From an uncultured cyanobacterium (GTDB taxonomy: Bacteria > Cyanobacteriota > Cyanobacteriia > Cyanobacteriales > FACHB-T130), in NCBI GenBank assembly GCA_936920195.1, contig CAKZHE010000117.1, positions 1 to 35,107 of the forward strand: a stretch of 35,107 nucleotides of DNA, in the 5' to 3' direction. Position numbers and translations under genes: made by a program. Positions 22,674 to 31,468 of this stretch are shown piece by piece; the stretch's first letter is position 1, and each line of letters begins with the position of its first letter. The notes beneath the pieces were generated by a model. It did no database searches. It worked only from the letters and a program-made list of their open reading frames with translations, and was not told the DNA's origin.

Positions 22674-22681
22674 ACTGAGTT

Positions 22682-23293
22682 ATGAATCCAGATTTAGAAA
22701 TTCGCCGCTTATTAGATGTCATGCCTGCCTCTGGACGAATGATGACGAAAATTATCAGTAAGCCAGAACAATCTCAGGTAATTGACTGTCCTTTTCCCCT
22801 ACCTTGGTCTTCAGAACGACCAATTTTGATCAATTTCGATCTCTGGCGGCGCTTGAAAGTACCGCAACGGGATTTGCTAATTTTAAGGACGGTGGGGTGG
22901 CTGATGGGGATTAAATGGTTTAAACCCGATCTATATCAGGGAATTGCCATAGTCGGGTTATTAGGGGGAATATGGGAACTAACCCAACAGGATGTGGTGG
23001 GGGTAGTGGTGGCGGGGGGTTTAAGCGCGATCGCCGTCTCCCGAATTTGGCGCAATAATACAAGTTCCCAGTTGGAAATTGAGGCGGATTTGACGGCGGT
23101 GCGGGTGGCACAGCGACGGGGTTACTCGGAAGTGGAAGCTGCCGAGCATTTACTTTCGGCAATTGAAAATGTGGGTAAAATAGAAGGTCGTTATAGTTTA
23201 AGTTTCGCCGAATTGATCCGCAGTCAAAACTTGCGAGCGATCGCCGGGATCTCTCCCCTGGGGGTTCCCGAAAATGTCAAGCAAGAAAGATAG
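22682..23293 (+). CDS. DUF3318-family cyanobacterial protein
   Basis: 203 residues. It starts MNPDLEIRRLLDVMPASGRM, the standard DUF3318 opening, and has LINFDLWRRLKVPQRDLLIL, then WLMGIKWFKPDLYQG. Two hydrophobic segments (about 80-97 and 105-122) may make it membrane-associated. The C-terminal helix pair (LEIEADLTAVRVAQRRGYSE) resembles a peptidase-like helix with Glu/Asp, but no zinc motif is visible. The family is restricted to cyanobacteria and its function is not known to me. Full length. Confidence 0.88.
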   Translation: MNPDLEIRRLLDVMPASGRMMTKIISKPEQSQVIDCPFPLPWSSERPILINFDLWRRLKVPQRDLLILRTVGWLMGIKWFKPDLYQGIAIVGLLGGIWELTQQDVVGVVVAGGLSAIAVSRIWRNNTSSQLEIEADLTAVRVAQRRGYSEVEAAEHLLSAIENVGKIEGRYSLSFAELIRSQNLRAIAGISPLGVPENVKQER

Positions 23294-23352
23294 CGGCGAT
23301 CGCTTGGCAAGATTCGCTAAGATTGAGGCAAACAATTACTTAAGGGGAAATT

Positions 23353-24432
23353 ATGGCTTTTAATATCAGCGCCCTAAAATTACCTACGATTAAAAAAGGT
23401 TCCCAAGGAGCGGCGGTAAGCGCTTGGCAGCAATTTCTGAAGGATTCTGACTATGCCGTGGGAACTGTTGACGGCGATTTCGGCAATCTGACTGATACTG
23501 CTACCCGCAGTTACCAGCAAAAACGGGGTTTAACGGCGACGGGAGTAGTAGACAATGATACCTATACCAAGGCACTGAATCAGGGATTTTTGTTCAGAGT
23601 CCCCAACTTTTCCGCTGCCATGTTGTTAAGTTTTCTGAAGTTTGGCACAGCGGAAATTAAGGACATCCAAAAAAGTTTAAACGCGATCGCCAAACTTAAC
23701 CCTCCCTTAACAGTTGATGGGGATTTTGGACCGAGAAGCAATAAGGGATTATCTCAAGCATACAAGCAAAGAGATGTTCGACTCCGGGGCGAATTAGAAC
23801 AGCAAATATCGGCGGCTACTAAACAAAAACTCGCCGCCGATTTTGGTCCTGCTTTGGATATTTTTAACAGTTATGCCAAACGATTGAGATTTCGTTTGAG
23901 CGGTCCCTATTGGGTAAATTCTTTTCCTACCAGTCGTTCCATTAATGATTTAGCCTCCCCCTTTCGGGAAAAAGTTCAAGCTTTTCAAAAAGCTTTAGTC
24001 GCTGGAGGCGCACAAACTATTGTGACTGCTACCTATCGCCCTAGAGAACGCGCCTATCTGATGCACTATGCGGCTCGCATTAGTCGAGGAGAAATTAAAG
24101 CCGAGAATGTGCCGGATTTTCCAGGAGTAGATATTGATTGGGTACACTATACCAATGCTGGGTCTGTGCAAGCCGCCGAACAAATGGTGGATGAGTATGG
24201 CATTGGTGGCAATCCGGTAGCTTTAGAATCGCTGCATACGAAAAAGCTAGCGATTGATTGGAATATTACCTGGGAAGGCACGCTCAAAATTAAAAATGCC
24301 AATGGCGATATTGTGGAAATTGGCGCACCTCGGAATGGTTCGACTAACAATATTTTAGCGAAAGTGGGTGCTTCCTATGGGGTTTATAAACTGGATAGCG
24401 ATCCGCCCCACTGGTCTTATAATGGGAGTTGA
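23353..24432 (+). CDS. Peptidoglycan-binding protein with M15-like peptidase domain
   Basis: 359 residues; AAGGGG precedes the ATG. A PG-binding type 1 repeat covers about 13-75 (VSAWQQFLKDSDYAVGTVDG, then DFGNLTDTAT), and a second, weaker one about 100-160 (VDGDFGPRSN). The C-terminal region about 175-355 has the zinc-ligand pattern of M15 D,D-carboxypeptidases: His295 and Asp302 in LHTKKLAIDW and His353 in DPPHWSY. ATYRPRERAYLMHY fits the usual strand before the first ligand. It would cut peptide cross-links in peptidoglycan. No signal peptide is seen, which is odd for a wall enzyme and suggests release by lysis or another export route. The gene is alone. Confidence 0.88.
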   Translation: MAFNISALKLPTIKKGSQGAAVSAWQQFLKDSDYAVGTVDGDFGNLTDTATRSYQQKRGLTATGVVDNDTYTKALNQGFLFRVPNFSAAMLLSFLKFGTAEIKDIQKSLNAIAKLNPPLTVDGDFGPRSNKGLSQAYKQRDVRLRGELEQQISAATKQKLAADFGPALDIFNSYAKRLRFRLSGPYWVNSFPTSRSINDLASPFREKVQAFQKALVAGGAQTIVTATYRPRERAYLMHYAARISRGEIKAENVPDFPGVDIDWVHYTNAGSVQAAEQMVDEYGIGGNPVALESLHTKKLAIDWNITWEGTLKIKNANGDIVEIGAPRNGSTNNILAKVGASYGVYKLDSDPPHWSYNGS

Positions 24433-24534
24433 AAAGTTGCTTCGCATATAGGTTTATGGTAGGCTGTTGACTCTGCGAGTTTTTGAGGAATTTTGTTCAT
24501 GCAATAACTATGTCAAAAATTCAGCGGGAGCGCC

Positions 24535-24615
24535 CCCTAAATCCCCCAATTCTGGGGGACTTTGAACCTTTGTTATTATCCTGTTCCCCCCAAAGTTGGG
24601 GGGCTAGGGGGGCGA
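24535..24615. repeat. Long G/C-rich inverted repeat
   Basis: CGCCCCCTAAATCCCCCAATTC is matched, in inverted order, by the CCCCCCAAAGTTGGGGGGCTAGGGGGGCG region, with additional local CCCCC/GGGGG pairings. This is a dispersed palindrome type frequent in cyanobacterial intergenic DNA. Confidence 0.65.
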
Positions 24616-24636
24616 TTATCATCCCGAAAATCAGTT

Positions 24637-24690
24637 CAGAAACTGCATGAACAAAAAGCCCCTAAAAAGGCACAAAGTCAAAAGCCTAGG
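24637..24690. repeat. Dispersed repeat A, copy 2
   Basis: Matches 214-267 over 54 bases with one mismatch (AAAGCCTAGG against ACAGCCTAGG). Confidence 0.8.
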
Positions 24691-24725
24691 TTTATGGTGC
24701 GTTACGCTTCGCTAACACACCCTAC
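24690..24725. repeat. Dispersed hairpin repeat C, copy 1
   Basis: GTTTATGGTGCGTTACGCTT then CGCTAACACACC; GGTGCGTTA and TAACACACC can pair. The same element recurs at 31329-31366. Confidence 0.75.
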
Positions 24726-24753
24726 TAATAGAGGTATTGCGTAAGTCCTGATT

Positions 24754-24788
24754 AATTTTGAATTTTGAATTTTGAATTTTGAATTTTG
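24754..24788. repeat. Short tandem repeat, five copies of AATTTTG
   Basis: Five exact heptanucleotide copies 22 bases before the YciI start codon. Such seven-base arrays are known from filamentous cyanobacteria and tend to vary in copy number. Confidence 0.9.
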
Positions 24789-24810
24789 AAAGATTCCCCA
24801 GAAGAAGACT

Positions 24811-25080
24811 ATGCCCAAATATGTGATGTCGGGAAGTTATTGCCAAAACGTTTTGGAAAAACGCACTCCTTACCGCGAAGCCCATTTAGAAGGATTGGAA
24901 AAGCAAAAAGCGGCGGGTTTGTTGGTGACTCTTGGCCCAACAAAAGATTTAGCTAAGGTGTTTGGAATTTACGATGTGGCAGATGAAACTGTGGCTCGCC
25001 AGTTGATTGAATCCGATCCTTATTGGCAAAATGGAATTTGGACAGAATACGAGTTGTATGAGTGGATTCAAGCGATTTAA
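24811..25080 (+). CDS. YciI-like family protein
   Basis: 89 residues. The YCII fold pattern is visible: YREAHLEGLEKQKAAGLLVT with the conserved His, GPTKDLAKVFGIYDVAD, and a closing IESDPYWQNGIWTEYELYEW. The His-Asp pair is the proposed active site of the family, which is related to dehydrochlorinase-like and muconolactone-isomerase folds, but the substrate is unknown. The stop codon overlaps that of the convergent cobK gene by three bases at 25077-25080. Confidence 0.88.
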   Translation: MPKYVMSGSYCQNVLEKRTPYREAHLEGLEKQKAAGLLVTLGPTKDLAKVFGIYDVADETVARQLIESDPYWQNGIWTEYELYEWIQAI

Positions 25081-25847
25081 ACTATGTGTTGATGGCAAAA
25101 TTCTAGGGCGGTGCTGAAGTCGCTGGTTTGATGTGGATAGGTAATGGAAGGGCGAGCGATCGCAATTAAGGAAATGCCCAATTCAGCAGCGACTTGGCGT
25201 TTAATATCTTCCCCTCCCGCCGTGCCAGAAGCCTTGGTAACGACTACAGAAATTTGCCATTGTTGCCACAGAGCTTTTTCTAATTCGGCAGCAATTGGCG
25301 GGCGCAAAGCAATCAATCTTTCTGGGGGAAATCCCGCTGTTAAGGCGGCGGATAAGGAATCAATGGCAGGTAAAATTCGAGCAAATAAGGTAGCGCGTTT
25401 TTGCCAAGGTAAAAACAATGGGAGAAATTTATAACCAATGGCGAGGAAAACTCGTTGCCCTAGTAAATAATCTCCTGCCAGTAAGGTCGAAAAACTATCT
25501 AGGGTGGTAAAATTATCTTCAGCTAGTTGGGGACGTTCGTAGCGGAGATAGGGAATTTGGTACTGTGCCGCTGCTGCGATCGCCATTTGAGAAATGTTCG
25601 CGGCATAGGGATGGGAAGCATCTAAAATAGCGGCGATTTTTTCGGTTTTTAAAAACTCCGATAACCCATCTTTGACCAACCGCCCTACTTTCACCTTCAT
25701 AGTGGGGAGGTTGGGATAAAGTAATTTGGCAGCTTCGGTGGTGACAGTAATTATACAAGGTAATTGGGCAAGAGCGATCGCTGCTGCCAATTGCTTGCTT
25801 TCTTGCGTACCCCCAATCAACCACAACTGACTATTTTCCCTTTTCAT
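25077..25847 (-). CDS. cobK: Precorrin-6A / cobalt-precorrin-6A reductase
   Basis: 256 residues. The N-terminal nucleotide-binding motif WLIGGTQESKQLAAAI, the ILDASHPYAANISQMA stretch with the conserved His-Pro-Tyr, and the C-terminal VTKASGTAGGEDIKRQVAAE loop are the marks of the CobK/CbiJ family. The enzyme reduces the macrocycle of (cobalt-)precorrin-6A with NADPH in cobalamin synthesis. Length is standard. No other cobalamin gene and no cobalamin riboswitch is seen nearby, as expected in cyanobacteria where the pathway genes are scattered. Convergent and end-overlapping with the YciI gene. Confidence 0.9.
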   Translation of the reverse strand: MKRENSQLWLIGGTQESKQLAAAIALAQLPCIITVTTEAAKLLYPNLPTMKVKVGRLVKDGLSEFLKTEKIAAILDASHPYAANISQMAIAAAAQYQIPYLRYERPQLAEDNFTTLDSFSTLLAGDYLLGQRVFLAIGYKFLPLFLPWQKRATLFARILPAIDSLSAALTAGFPPERLIALRPPIAAELEKALWQQWQISVVVTKASGTAGGEDIKRQVAAELGISLIAIARPSITYPHQTSDFSTALEFCHQHIV

Positions 25848-26205
25848 TTAACCAAAATAAAAGACTATCACCACAAGTTCGTAGTTGGGCTTTAGCCCTA
25901 ATCCGGGTGGCTCAAGCCCAACTACAAACAAACGTCTTTTGATTTTTTTTAATTATAACCACCTATTAGGGTTTTTTAATTTTTAGTCTATGGCGATGAA
26001 GTTCTGAATTTATAACTTTATTTCTAGCTTCAACCAGTAGATATACGGATCAATTGCAAAGATTGTGTAAAGATAATAGGTAGAATTATTTTTTAGCAAA
26101 ATATATTTGTCATTGCACAATTTGACCTAAATCCGGGTGATGAATTAGTAGGGAAGTAATTGTCCCCTATTTATCCAAGATTAATTCATTACTTGAGGTG
26201 CAGTA
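25848..26205. other. 358-base divergent intergenic region
   Basis: It holds the stem-loop repeat D (25881-25925) next to cobK and a long AT-rich leader before the subtilase gene, which has GAGGTG eight bases before its ATG. I do not see a clear promoter consensus. Confidence 0.6.
25881..25925. repeat. Stem-loop repeat D, copy 1
   Basis: GTAGTTGGGCTTTAGCCC pairs with GGCTCAAGCCCAACTAC. A near copy lies at 33888-33932. Confidence 0.85.
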
Positions 26206-29200
26206 ATGTCTCTATTTCGTCGTGCATTTACGTTTTTATTTCCCGGAAGTGCCGCTACTTCCCCGCCGCCAATGTTGCAAGCGTTCATCCTGGAACCGAT
26301 TTTAACCCCTAGCGGTTTAGTGGATGATTCGATTCATACCCTGATCATTGACCCAACCATTCCTTCAGTTGACAATATCGACATCAGTCATTCGATCAAT
26401 CTTCCTGCCTCCGATACTCAATTTAGCGTCGATCCTGGCGACATCGCTTCTCCCTTTGACGGCGGTTACTTCACCGTGGGAGCCGATGGCAAAGTCAGCA
26501 TTGACTTCATCTTCGATGGTGGCGGTTACAAAGGCGAACTGGCCATTTTCAGCTTAGATGGCATGGGTGATTACGAATTAGGTTCCGCTGAGTTCATCAA
26601 AGAAGCGGCTCATCGCGCCCTGAGCGATTCCACATTAGGACATATCGTGATTTCCGATCAAATCGAAGGGGGGAAATTCACTGGCTCCCTGGGCGAACCG
26701 GATTACGGAGAAGGTCAGTATCTGGGCATAAAAACCTTCAATATGCTGGCTGGAGACAAATTTGGGGTGATGCTGGTTCCCAATGGTCATGTCGATCAAG
26801 TATTTGCCAATCCTACCATTGAAGGGGATATTCATCCCTTATTCTCCCTATCTACTGCCAATCCCAATGATGCCTTCCATCTCGGACAAATTGCTGATGT
26901 CACCGGAGACGGCAATACCTTCGTAATGGAAGACTTGCGAGTAGATACAGGGACTGACCGAGACTACAACGATATCATCTTCCAAATCAAGGGAGCCAAA
27001 GGCACAGCAGTGTTGATGGATGATGTAATTGATCCTAATCATGACTGGCGACCAACGGATTTAGGTAAAGAGATTGTTGGCTATGTGGAAGCGCAAGTAG
27101 CTCACAATCCTCCCCTATCAACTGTTCCCCATTTTGACGATCCCAAAATTAATATTTTGGATGACACGGTGAAATGGTCAATCCAAAGTTCCCAAGATTT
27201 GACTAACTACGATGCCAAAGATTTAGCTGTTACTCAACAGTGGGTGGTTCACATTACTGATGGTTACTCGCCGCAAGCTTTGGCGAACAGCATCCATGCA
27301 GATGTTCTTGGCACGACTGGACATATTGCCAACACCTATGTGATTGACTTCCAGGATAATATTACCCCAGTGCAAGCAGCTCAACGCCTAGAGTTTCTGC
27401 GCGGCTCGGAGTTTTACTATCCCCTCGTCCCCTTGGAGCTAGAACCCCATAGCGTTGCCTATAGTAACGACCCACTTTTCTCAGGCCAGTGGCACTTGGA
27501 TAATAGCAACCCGAATCAAGTTGACATCAATGTTCTGCCTGCTTGGAATACCTATAACGTCACCGGACATGGCACGGTTATCGGCGTAGTTGATACTGGT
27601 TTAAACAGTTCCCAACCAGACTTAACTAGCAACTATCGCGTCGATTTGAGTCGCGACTTTACTGAGTTTGGCGGCTGGCAGACTTATGACAGCATTCCAG
27701 ATGATGATCATGGTCACGGTACGGCGGTAGCGGCGGTAGCGGCAGGTGCGGATAATACTTTTGGTGGTCTTGGGGTGGCTCCCGGCGCTCAACTGGCTGG
27801 ACTGAAGTTGTTAGGCAGTGGCGGAACCCAAGATATTCAGATTGCCGATGCTCTGACTTACAAGAATGACGATATTGATGTCTTCAATAATAGTTGGGGA
27901 CCAACAACCTGGATGGCAGCAGGGGTAGCTAATTCTATTTACGCTCTGTCTGAAGAAACTATTCAAGGACGGGATGGATTGGGTAATGTCCAAATCTTTG
28001 CGGCGGGAAACAGCGGACACTTAGGCGGTAATGTAAACTACAATCCCTTTGCCAATAACCGGAATGCGATCGCTGTAGCTGCTGTTGATAATCAGGGCGA
28101 TCGCGCCTTCTTTAGTACCCCCGGTGCAGCAGTTTTGGTATCCGCTCCCGGTTACGGTGTCGTCAGTACCAACATCAATGGCGATCCTGCTATCCTCAGC
28201 GGTACTTCTTTTGCCGCGCCACAAGTGGCTGGAGTCGTGGCGCTAATGCTAGAAGCCAATCCTACCCTAACTAATCGCGAGATCCAACAGATCTTAGTCC
28301 ATACAGCTACCAAAAACGATCCGACAGATCCCGGTTGGCGACAAAATGGAGCCGGACTTTGGGTAAATGACAATTACGGTTTTGGGTTAGTCAATGCCGA
28401 AGCCGCTGTCCAAGCCGCTCGTAACTGGAGTGCAAATCTTTGGGTGGGTACGGAAGTTAAGTTAGATCAAGGTGAATACGTCCGATCTGCTCAGGGTCAT
28501 TTAAACTATAACCAACCGATCGCCAGAACTGTCAATTTCACTGAAGATATTACCGTTGAACGGGCGGAAGTGATGGTGGATATCAAGCACTCTAACCGAG
28601 GCGATTTGGAAGTAGCCCTGATTTCTCCCGATGGTACTAAGTCAATCTTAGCTGCACCTCGGATCGATCCCGGCGATAACTACGATCATTGGGTGTTTGA
28701 TACTGTCCAAAACTGGGGCGAATCTTCCCAAGGTGATTGGAAACTACAAGTTACTGACAAAGCCAATAATAGTATTGCTGGTCAGTTAATTTCTTGGCAG
28801 TTGAATCTCTACGGAGCTAAACCAACTATCAATATTAGTCCGGCTCCCGATGGTGATGCTAACGGAGATGGTATTGCCGATGCTGATGCCAATGAAGATG
28901 GCAAAAAAGCCCGATTTAAAGTTGAGCGCAATCCTCTCCTAGATAATAAGGAAAATGACGTAGTTGTAAACTACACTGTATCCGGCGGTGGTGGATATTA
29001 TGCTGCCACTCAGGAGTTCGATTACGAGCCATTAACTGGAACTGTAACTATCCCCGCAGGCCAAAACTATGCCTACATCGAAGTTACTCCCATTGACGAT
29101 AATGTAGCTGAATGGCATGAAGGATTGTCTTTGAGCGTCCTTCCAACCAATCACTATGAAGTGGGACCAGTTAGCAGTGCGGCTGCCCAACTTTGGGATA

Positions 29201-31251
29201 ATGACAAGCCAGAAGTTTACGCCACTACCTACGATAATTACGCTTCGGAGACAGGTAATATCGGACGGGTGAATATTTACCGCTTAGGTGATATTCGCGA
29301 TCCTTTGACGGTTAACTATACAACTGATAGTGGGCTAGGATTTGCTGATGTAAGCTCAGATTACGACTCCTTGCTGGGAAACGTTAATATTGCGGCGCGA
29401 TCGCACTTCGGTTTTACAGGTGCAGGTTCAATATATACCAATCCCACTGACAGCGGGATTGTCATTAATCCCATTAATGACTCACTGGTAGAACCTGATG
29501 AACTCGCTCAAATCAGAATTACCTCCGATCCCAGCTACAACATAGGACAGGCGACTACTAATGTCACTATTTGGTCTGATGATGGTGGTCCTGGTGGTCT
29601 ATATCCGACATTGACAATTACCAAAACCGCTGATGGGAAAGAAGGCTCCCCGAATTTGTCGCCTAATTCCAATGGAGAGTTTATCATTCATCGCCAAGGC
29701 AATATTTCCGGCGATCTGAAAGTGAATGTGGCGATCTCCCAAAGTGCAACTCCAGGGGCAGATTATACCACTCCTTTTGCTCTCAGTTCAGTCATCACCT
29801 TGCCTGCCGATCAAGAATATGTCCATATCCCCATCAATGTCCTCAATGATTCCTTGGGAGAAGGCACTGAGCATATTCAAATCCGCTTGCAACGTCCTGA
29901 TGCTAACAGCGATTACTACGTCATTGGTCCCGATGCACTAGAGGCTGCCAATGTCTATATCATAGATAATGAAGCTCCGACAGTACAGTGGGCGAAAGAG
30001 TTGGGAACATCAGTTTACGACTATGCTACCGCGATCGCCATTGACAACGATGAAAATGTCTACATCACTGGGCGCACTTCCGGCACATTAGATCCTAGCA
30101 ATCCCAACCAAAATGGCATTTATGATGCCTTTGCTGCCAAGTACGACAAATCTGGCAACCTATTGTGGACGCGACAACTAGGCAGCGGTACTGGCGGCAA
30201 TGATGAAGCCACAGGTATTGCGGTAGATAACAACGGTAACGTTTACATCACTGGTTCTACTGACGGCACTGCTTTCCCCTCCAGCGGCACTCCTGCAAAT
30301 GCTGACAAAGATGCCTTCCTTGCTAAGTACAGCACCAATGGCGATCTGATCAAGGTGATAGAGTATGGCAACTATGCCTACGATGCCGCTGGCAATCGGA
30401 CAGCAATTGGGGCTGATAGTGCGAATGGCATTGCGGTTGATAAAGCCACTGGTGATGTCTATATTACCGGACGAACCCTTGGTAATGCTGTCAATACCAC
30501 TGAAGGCAAAGCTGATGCCTTTGTCGCTGGGTTCACTACCAGCCTCGACTTTAAGTGGTCAAGAACTGCTGAAATTAGCTCTAGTCAGTTTGATGAAGGA
30601 CAAGCTGTTGCTGTTGATAGCAATGGCAATGTCTACGTGACTGGACACAGCAAGGGCGATGTGGTAGAATTGGATGGCTATGACAAAAATAGCATAGATG
30701 AGGATGTTTGGGTGGCTAAGTACACCAGCAACGGTACTCACATCAATACCAAACAGATTTATACGCCATCCACTACTACCCAAGCCGATGACGAAGCTCG
30801 CAGTATTACCGTGGATAATGGCAATGTCTATATTGGTGGCAAAACCAATGGTCAATTCTACGGTGGCTTGGCTGGCGGTTCAGATGCCTTTGTTGCCAAG
30901 TTGGATGACACTTTAGATAATGTGCTGTGGACTCGGCAGTACGGCAGCGGCAGTTTAGATTATGCCACGGGAGTAACTACCGATACAGATGGCATGGTGT
31001 ATCTGAGCGGACGCTCGCAAAACGGTAGTATGAATGGTTGGTTGGCAATGTGGGATCAAAACGGCAATGCTCAATGGTCGCGATCGCTCGGAGTTGGCAG
31101 CGATGATGCTACTAATGGTGTTGCTGTCGGTCAGGATGATATCTATGTGGCGGGCTATACTGGTAGCGCGTTTAACGTAGATGGTCAAAATCCTACCTAC
31201 TACGGCGGTGATGATGCTTTTGTCGCCAGCTTGCAGAAGACTTGGGATTAA
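26206..31251 (+). CDS. Large modular subtilase: DUF4114 - S8 protease - P domain - Calx-beta - SBBP repeats
   Basis: 1681 residues. Segments: N-terminal region to about 262 with a DUF4114-type end (RDYNDIIFQIKG); a likely S8 pro-domain about 340-415 (WVVHITDGYSPQALANSI); catalytic domain about 425-745 with Asp463 (VVDTGL), His504 (DHGHGT), oxyanion Asn602 (AAGNSG) and Ser668 (GTSFAAPQ); proprotein-convertase P domain about 770-870; Calx-beta-like repeats about 871-1257; and seven SBBP beta-propeller-like repeats from 1259 to the end (pattern GIAVDNNGNVYITGxT). No classic signal peptide and no RTX repeat is visible, so the export route is unclear; the composition (acidic, few Cys) fits an outside location. 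Calx-beta domains usually bind Ca2+. A terminator follows the stop. The P domain places it among kexin-like proteases. Confidence 0.93.
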   Translation: MSLFRRAFTFLFPGSAATSPPPMLQAFILEPILTPSGLVDDSIHTLIIDPTIPSVDNIDISHSINLPASDTQFSVDPGDIASPFDGGYFTVGADGKVSIDFIFDGGGYKGELAIFSLDGMGDYELGSAEFIKEAAHRALSDSTLGHIVISDQIEGGKFTGSLGEPDYGEGQYLGIKTFNMLAGDKFGVMLVPNGHVDQVFANPTIEGDIHPLFSLSTANPNDAFHLGQIADVTGDGNTFVMEDLRVDTGTDRDYNDIIFQIKGAKGTAVLMDDVIDPNHDWRPTDLGKEIVGYVEAQVAHNPPLSTVPHFDDPKINILDDTVKWSIQSSQDLTNYDAKDLAVTQQWVVHITDGYSPQALANSIHADVLGTTGHIANTYVIDFQDNITPVQAAQRLEFLRGSEFYYPLVPLELEPHSVAYSNDPLFSGQWHLDNSNPNQVDINVLPAWNTYNVTGHGTVIGVVDTGLNSSQPDLTSNYRVDLSRDFTEFGGWQTYDSIPDDDHGHGTAVAAVAAGADNTFGGLGVAPGAQLAGLKLLGSGGTQDIQIADALTYKNDDIDVFNNSWGPTTWMAAGVANSIYALSEETIQGRDGLGNVQIFAAGNSGHLGGNVNYNPFANNRNAIAVAAVDNQGDRAFFSTPGAAVLVSAPGYGVVSTNINGDPAILSGTSFAAPQVAGVVALMLEANPTLTNREIQQILVHTATKNDPTDPGWRQNGAGLWVNDNYGFGLVNAEAAVQAARNWSANLWVGTEVKLDQGEYVRSAQGHLNYNQPIARTVNFTEDITVERAEVMVDIKHSNRGDLEVALISPDGTKSILAAPRIDPGDNYDHWVFDTVQNWGESSQGDWKLQVTDKANNSIAGQLISWQLNLYGAKPTINISPAPDGDANGDGIADADANEDGKKARFKVERNPLLDNKENDVVVNYTVSGGGGYYAATQEFDYEPLTGTVTIPAGQNYAYIEVTPIDDNVAEWHEGLSLSVLPTNHYEVGPVSSAAAQLWDNDKPEVYATTYDNYASETGNIGRVNIYRLGDIRDPLTVNYTTDSGLGFADVSSDYDSLLGNVNIAARSHFGFTGAGSIYTNPTDSGIVINPINDSLVEPDELAQIRITSDPSYNIGQATTNVTIWSDDGGPGGLYPTLTITKTADGKEGSPNLSPNSNGEFIIHRQGNISGDLKVNVAISQSATPGADYTTPFALSSVITLPADQEYVHIPINVLNDSLGEGTEHIQIRLQRPDANSDYYVIGPDALEAANVYIIDNEAPTVQWAKELGTSVYDYATAIAIDNDENVYITGRTSGTLDPSNPNQNGIYDAFAAKYDKSGNLLWTRQLGSGTGGNDEATGIAVDNNGNVYITGSTDGTAFPSSGTPANADKDAFLAKYSTNGDLIKVIEYGNYAYDAAGNRTAIGADSANGIAVDKATGDVYITGRTLGNAVNTTEGKADAFVAGFTTSLDFKWSRTAEISSSQFDEGQAVAVDSNGNVYVTGHSKGDVVELDGYDKNSIDEDVWVAKYTSNGTHINTKQIYTPSTTTQADDEARSITVDNGNVYIGGKTNGQFYGGLAGGSDAFVAKLDDTLDNVLWTRQYGSGSLDYATGVTTDTDGMVYLSGRSQNGSMNGWLAMWDQNGNAQWSRSLGVGSDDATNGVAVGQDDIYVAGYTGSAFNVDGQNPTYYGGDDAFVASLQKTWD

Positions 31252-31271
31252 TCGTTCCCCAATATTTAGAG

Positions 31272-31303
31272 GAGGTGTTGCCGTGGGGCAATGCCTCTTT
31301 TTT
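31272..31303 (+). terminator. Rho-independent terminator of the subtilase gene
   Basis: GAGGTGTTGCC, a four-base loop, then GGCAATGCCTC followed by six T. It lies 21 bases after the stop codon. Confidence 0.8.
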
Positions 31304-31328
31304 CAAACAGGACTTACGCAGTTGCTCC

Positions 31329-31366
31329 GCATATAGCGTTTATGGTGCGTTACGCTGCGCTAACAC
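31329..31366. repeat. Dispersed hairpin repeat C, copy 2
   Basis: GTTTATGGTGCGTTACGCTG then CGCTAACACTTGCATC corresponds to 24690-24725; both are preceded by related GCATATAG text. Confidence 0.7.
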
Positions 31367-31468
31367 TTGCATCACCCCATCACAATTTTTAAAGGAACTA
31401 GCGCTGGGATTTCAGATGCTATATATTATCAGTCAATGTATGCAAAAAATTAAACTGGGATATCTACT

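Larger units (their letters stand above)
24433..24810. other. 378-base gene-free stretch densely filled with repeats
   Basis: In order: a fragment shared with 31317-31340 (GCATATAG and TTTATGG at about 24446-24463); a C/G-rich stem-loop (24548-24600); dispersed repeat A copy 2 (24637-24690); the GTGCGTTACGC hairpin repeat (24690-24725); and an AATTTTG tandem array (24754-24788). No gene is supported. Confidence 0.75.
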
